Origin: Stutzerimonas stutzeri
Lineage (GTDB): Bacteria; Pseudomonadota; Gammaproteobacteria; Pseudomonadales; Pseudomonadaceae
Direction: 5' to 3'
Assembly: GCA_019056435.1 (NCBI GenBank)
Contig: CP077641.1
Coordinates: 1,860,001-1,924,000, forward strand
DNA: 64,000 bases
Shown here: positions 63,789 to 64,000 of the stretch, in pieces
Position numbering within the stretch: the stretch's first letter is position 1
Layout of the letters: each line of letters begins with the position of its first letter
Position numbers and translations under genes: made by a program
Notes under the pieces: model-generated
Seen by the model: only the letters and a program-made list of their open reading frames with translations
Databases searched by the model: none
What the model was told of the DNA's origin: nothing

Positions 63789-64000
63789 GTGAAGACTCAG
63801 TTGATTGCGCTCGATTGGGGCACCAGTTCGCTGCGTGCCTATCGGCTCGGTGCGGCCGGTGAAACGCTGGAAGAGCGCAGCCTGCCGCTGGGCATCATGC
63901 AGCTCGACGGCAGCGAAGAGGGCTTCGAGCGCGCGCTCGATCAGGCGTGCGGCGACTGGCAACGGGCCAGTCCTGAAGCCCCGATGATCGGCTGCGGCAT
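63789..64000 (+). CDS. dgoK: 2-dehydro-3-deoxygalactonokinase DgoK (partial, runs off right edge)
   Basis: GTG 63789 begins VKTQLIALDWGTSSLRAYRL, the ATP-binding start of DgoK; LGIMQLDGSEEGFERALDQA and PMIGCG follow, typical of the family. The kinase phosphorylates KDGal in the DeLey-Doudoroff pathway. Only ~70 codons are in the window. The presence of this gene identifies the whole locus as an oxidative galactose route (dehydrogenase, lactonase, dehydratase, kinase, aldolase), although the dehydratase and aldolase must be outside the window. Confidence 0.9.
   Translation, partial: MKTQLIALDWGTSSLRAYRLGAAGETLEERSLPLGIMQLDGSEEGFERALDQACGDWQRASPEAPMIGCG

Overview
The window reads as chromosomal core DNA of a high-G+C gammaproteobacterium of the Pseudomonas/Stutzerimonas lineage. 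The main evidence is gene order: nrdR-ribD-ribE-ribB-ribH-nusB-thiL-pgpA-ribA-dxs-ispA-xseB, followed further on by ppa, eutCB-eat-exaC, mpl and ubiX, is the arrangement I know from Pseudomonas chromosomes. Intergenic Pseudomonas-type REP hairpins, a sigma-54/NtrC-type urea promoter and many GTG/TTG starts fit the same group. I see no rRNA, tRNA, CRISPR array, insertion sequence or prophage.

Layout. 0-4 kb: start of urtB and a frameshifted urtA (urea ABC transporter), rluE, a DUF2788 membrane protein, a frameshifted globin and an Lrp-type regulator. 4-5 kb: a gene-poor stretch with a possible short transcript ending in a strong terminator, then a ~560-bp imperfect inverted repeat. 5-16.7 kb: fieF, a lipoprotein, hrpB, a periplasmic binding protein, an endo/exonuclease/phosphatase-fold protein, an SDR, a VOC protein, a YciC-type membrane protein, a NYN protein, a DEAD-box helicase and adhP. 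16.7-24 kb: housekeeping genes (flavoprotein, HDAC-like deacetylase, GNAT, tesB, HAD phosphatase, thioredoxin/TPR chaperedoxin, thpR, a methyltransferase, a YbaY lipoprotein). 24-37 kb: the riboflavin/nusB/thiL/pgpA and isoprenoid (dxs-ispA-xseB) block, with an FMN riboswitch in front of ribE. 37-46.5 kb: a TauE/SafE exporter, a cadR-type MerR regulator divergent from a CDF efflux protein with a textbook MerR operator, an SDR, a retropepsin-like protein, manganese catalase, a MHYT hybrid histidine kinase, ppa and mtfA. 46.6-52.3 kb: an ethanolamine catabolic operon (exaC-eat-eutB-eutC, minus strand). 52.4-57 kb: mpl, ubiX, a small lipoprotein and a second-type FtsH protease. 57.5-64 kb: a sugar-oxidation locus (GntR regulator, SMP-30 lactonase, SDR sugar dehydrogenase, AraFGH ABC importer, start of dgoK) that looks like an oxidative galactose/arabinose pathway.

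The most striking sequence-level fact is that at least 15 otherwise intact, conserved genes are each broken by a single-base insertion or deletion (16 lesions in all), most of them inside runs of G or C. Several are normally essential or nearly so (ribH, thiL). hrpB carries two compensating lesions. This is far better explained by homopolymer errors in the assembly than by gene decay. For each affected gene I give the full span and the place where the frame changes.

I did not find a convincing undescribed multi-gene system. The best leads are the long inverted-repeat element at 4.35-4.91 kb, the Lrp-linked transcript beside it, the leader peptide between the FMN riboswitch and ribE, and the regulation of the sugar locus.
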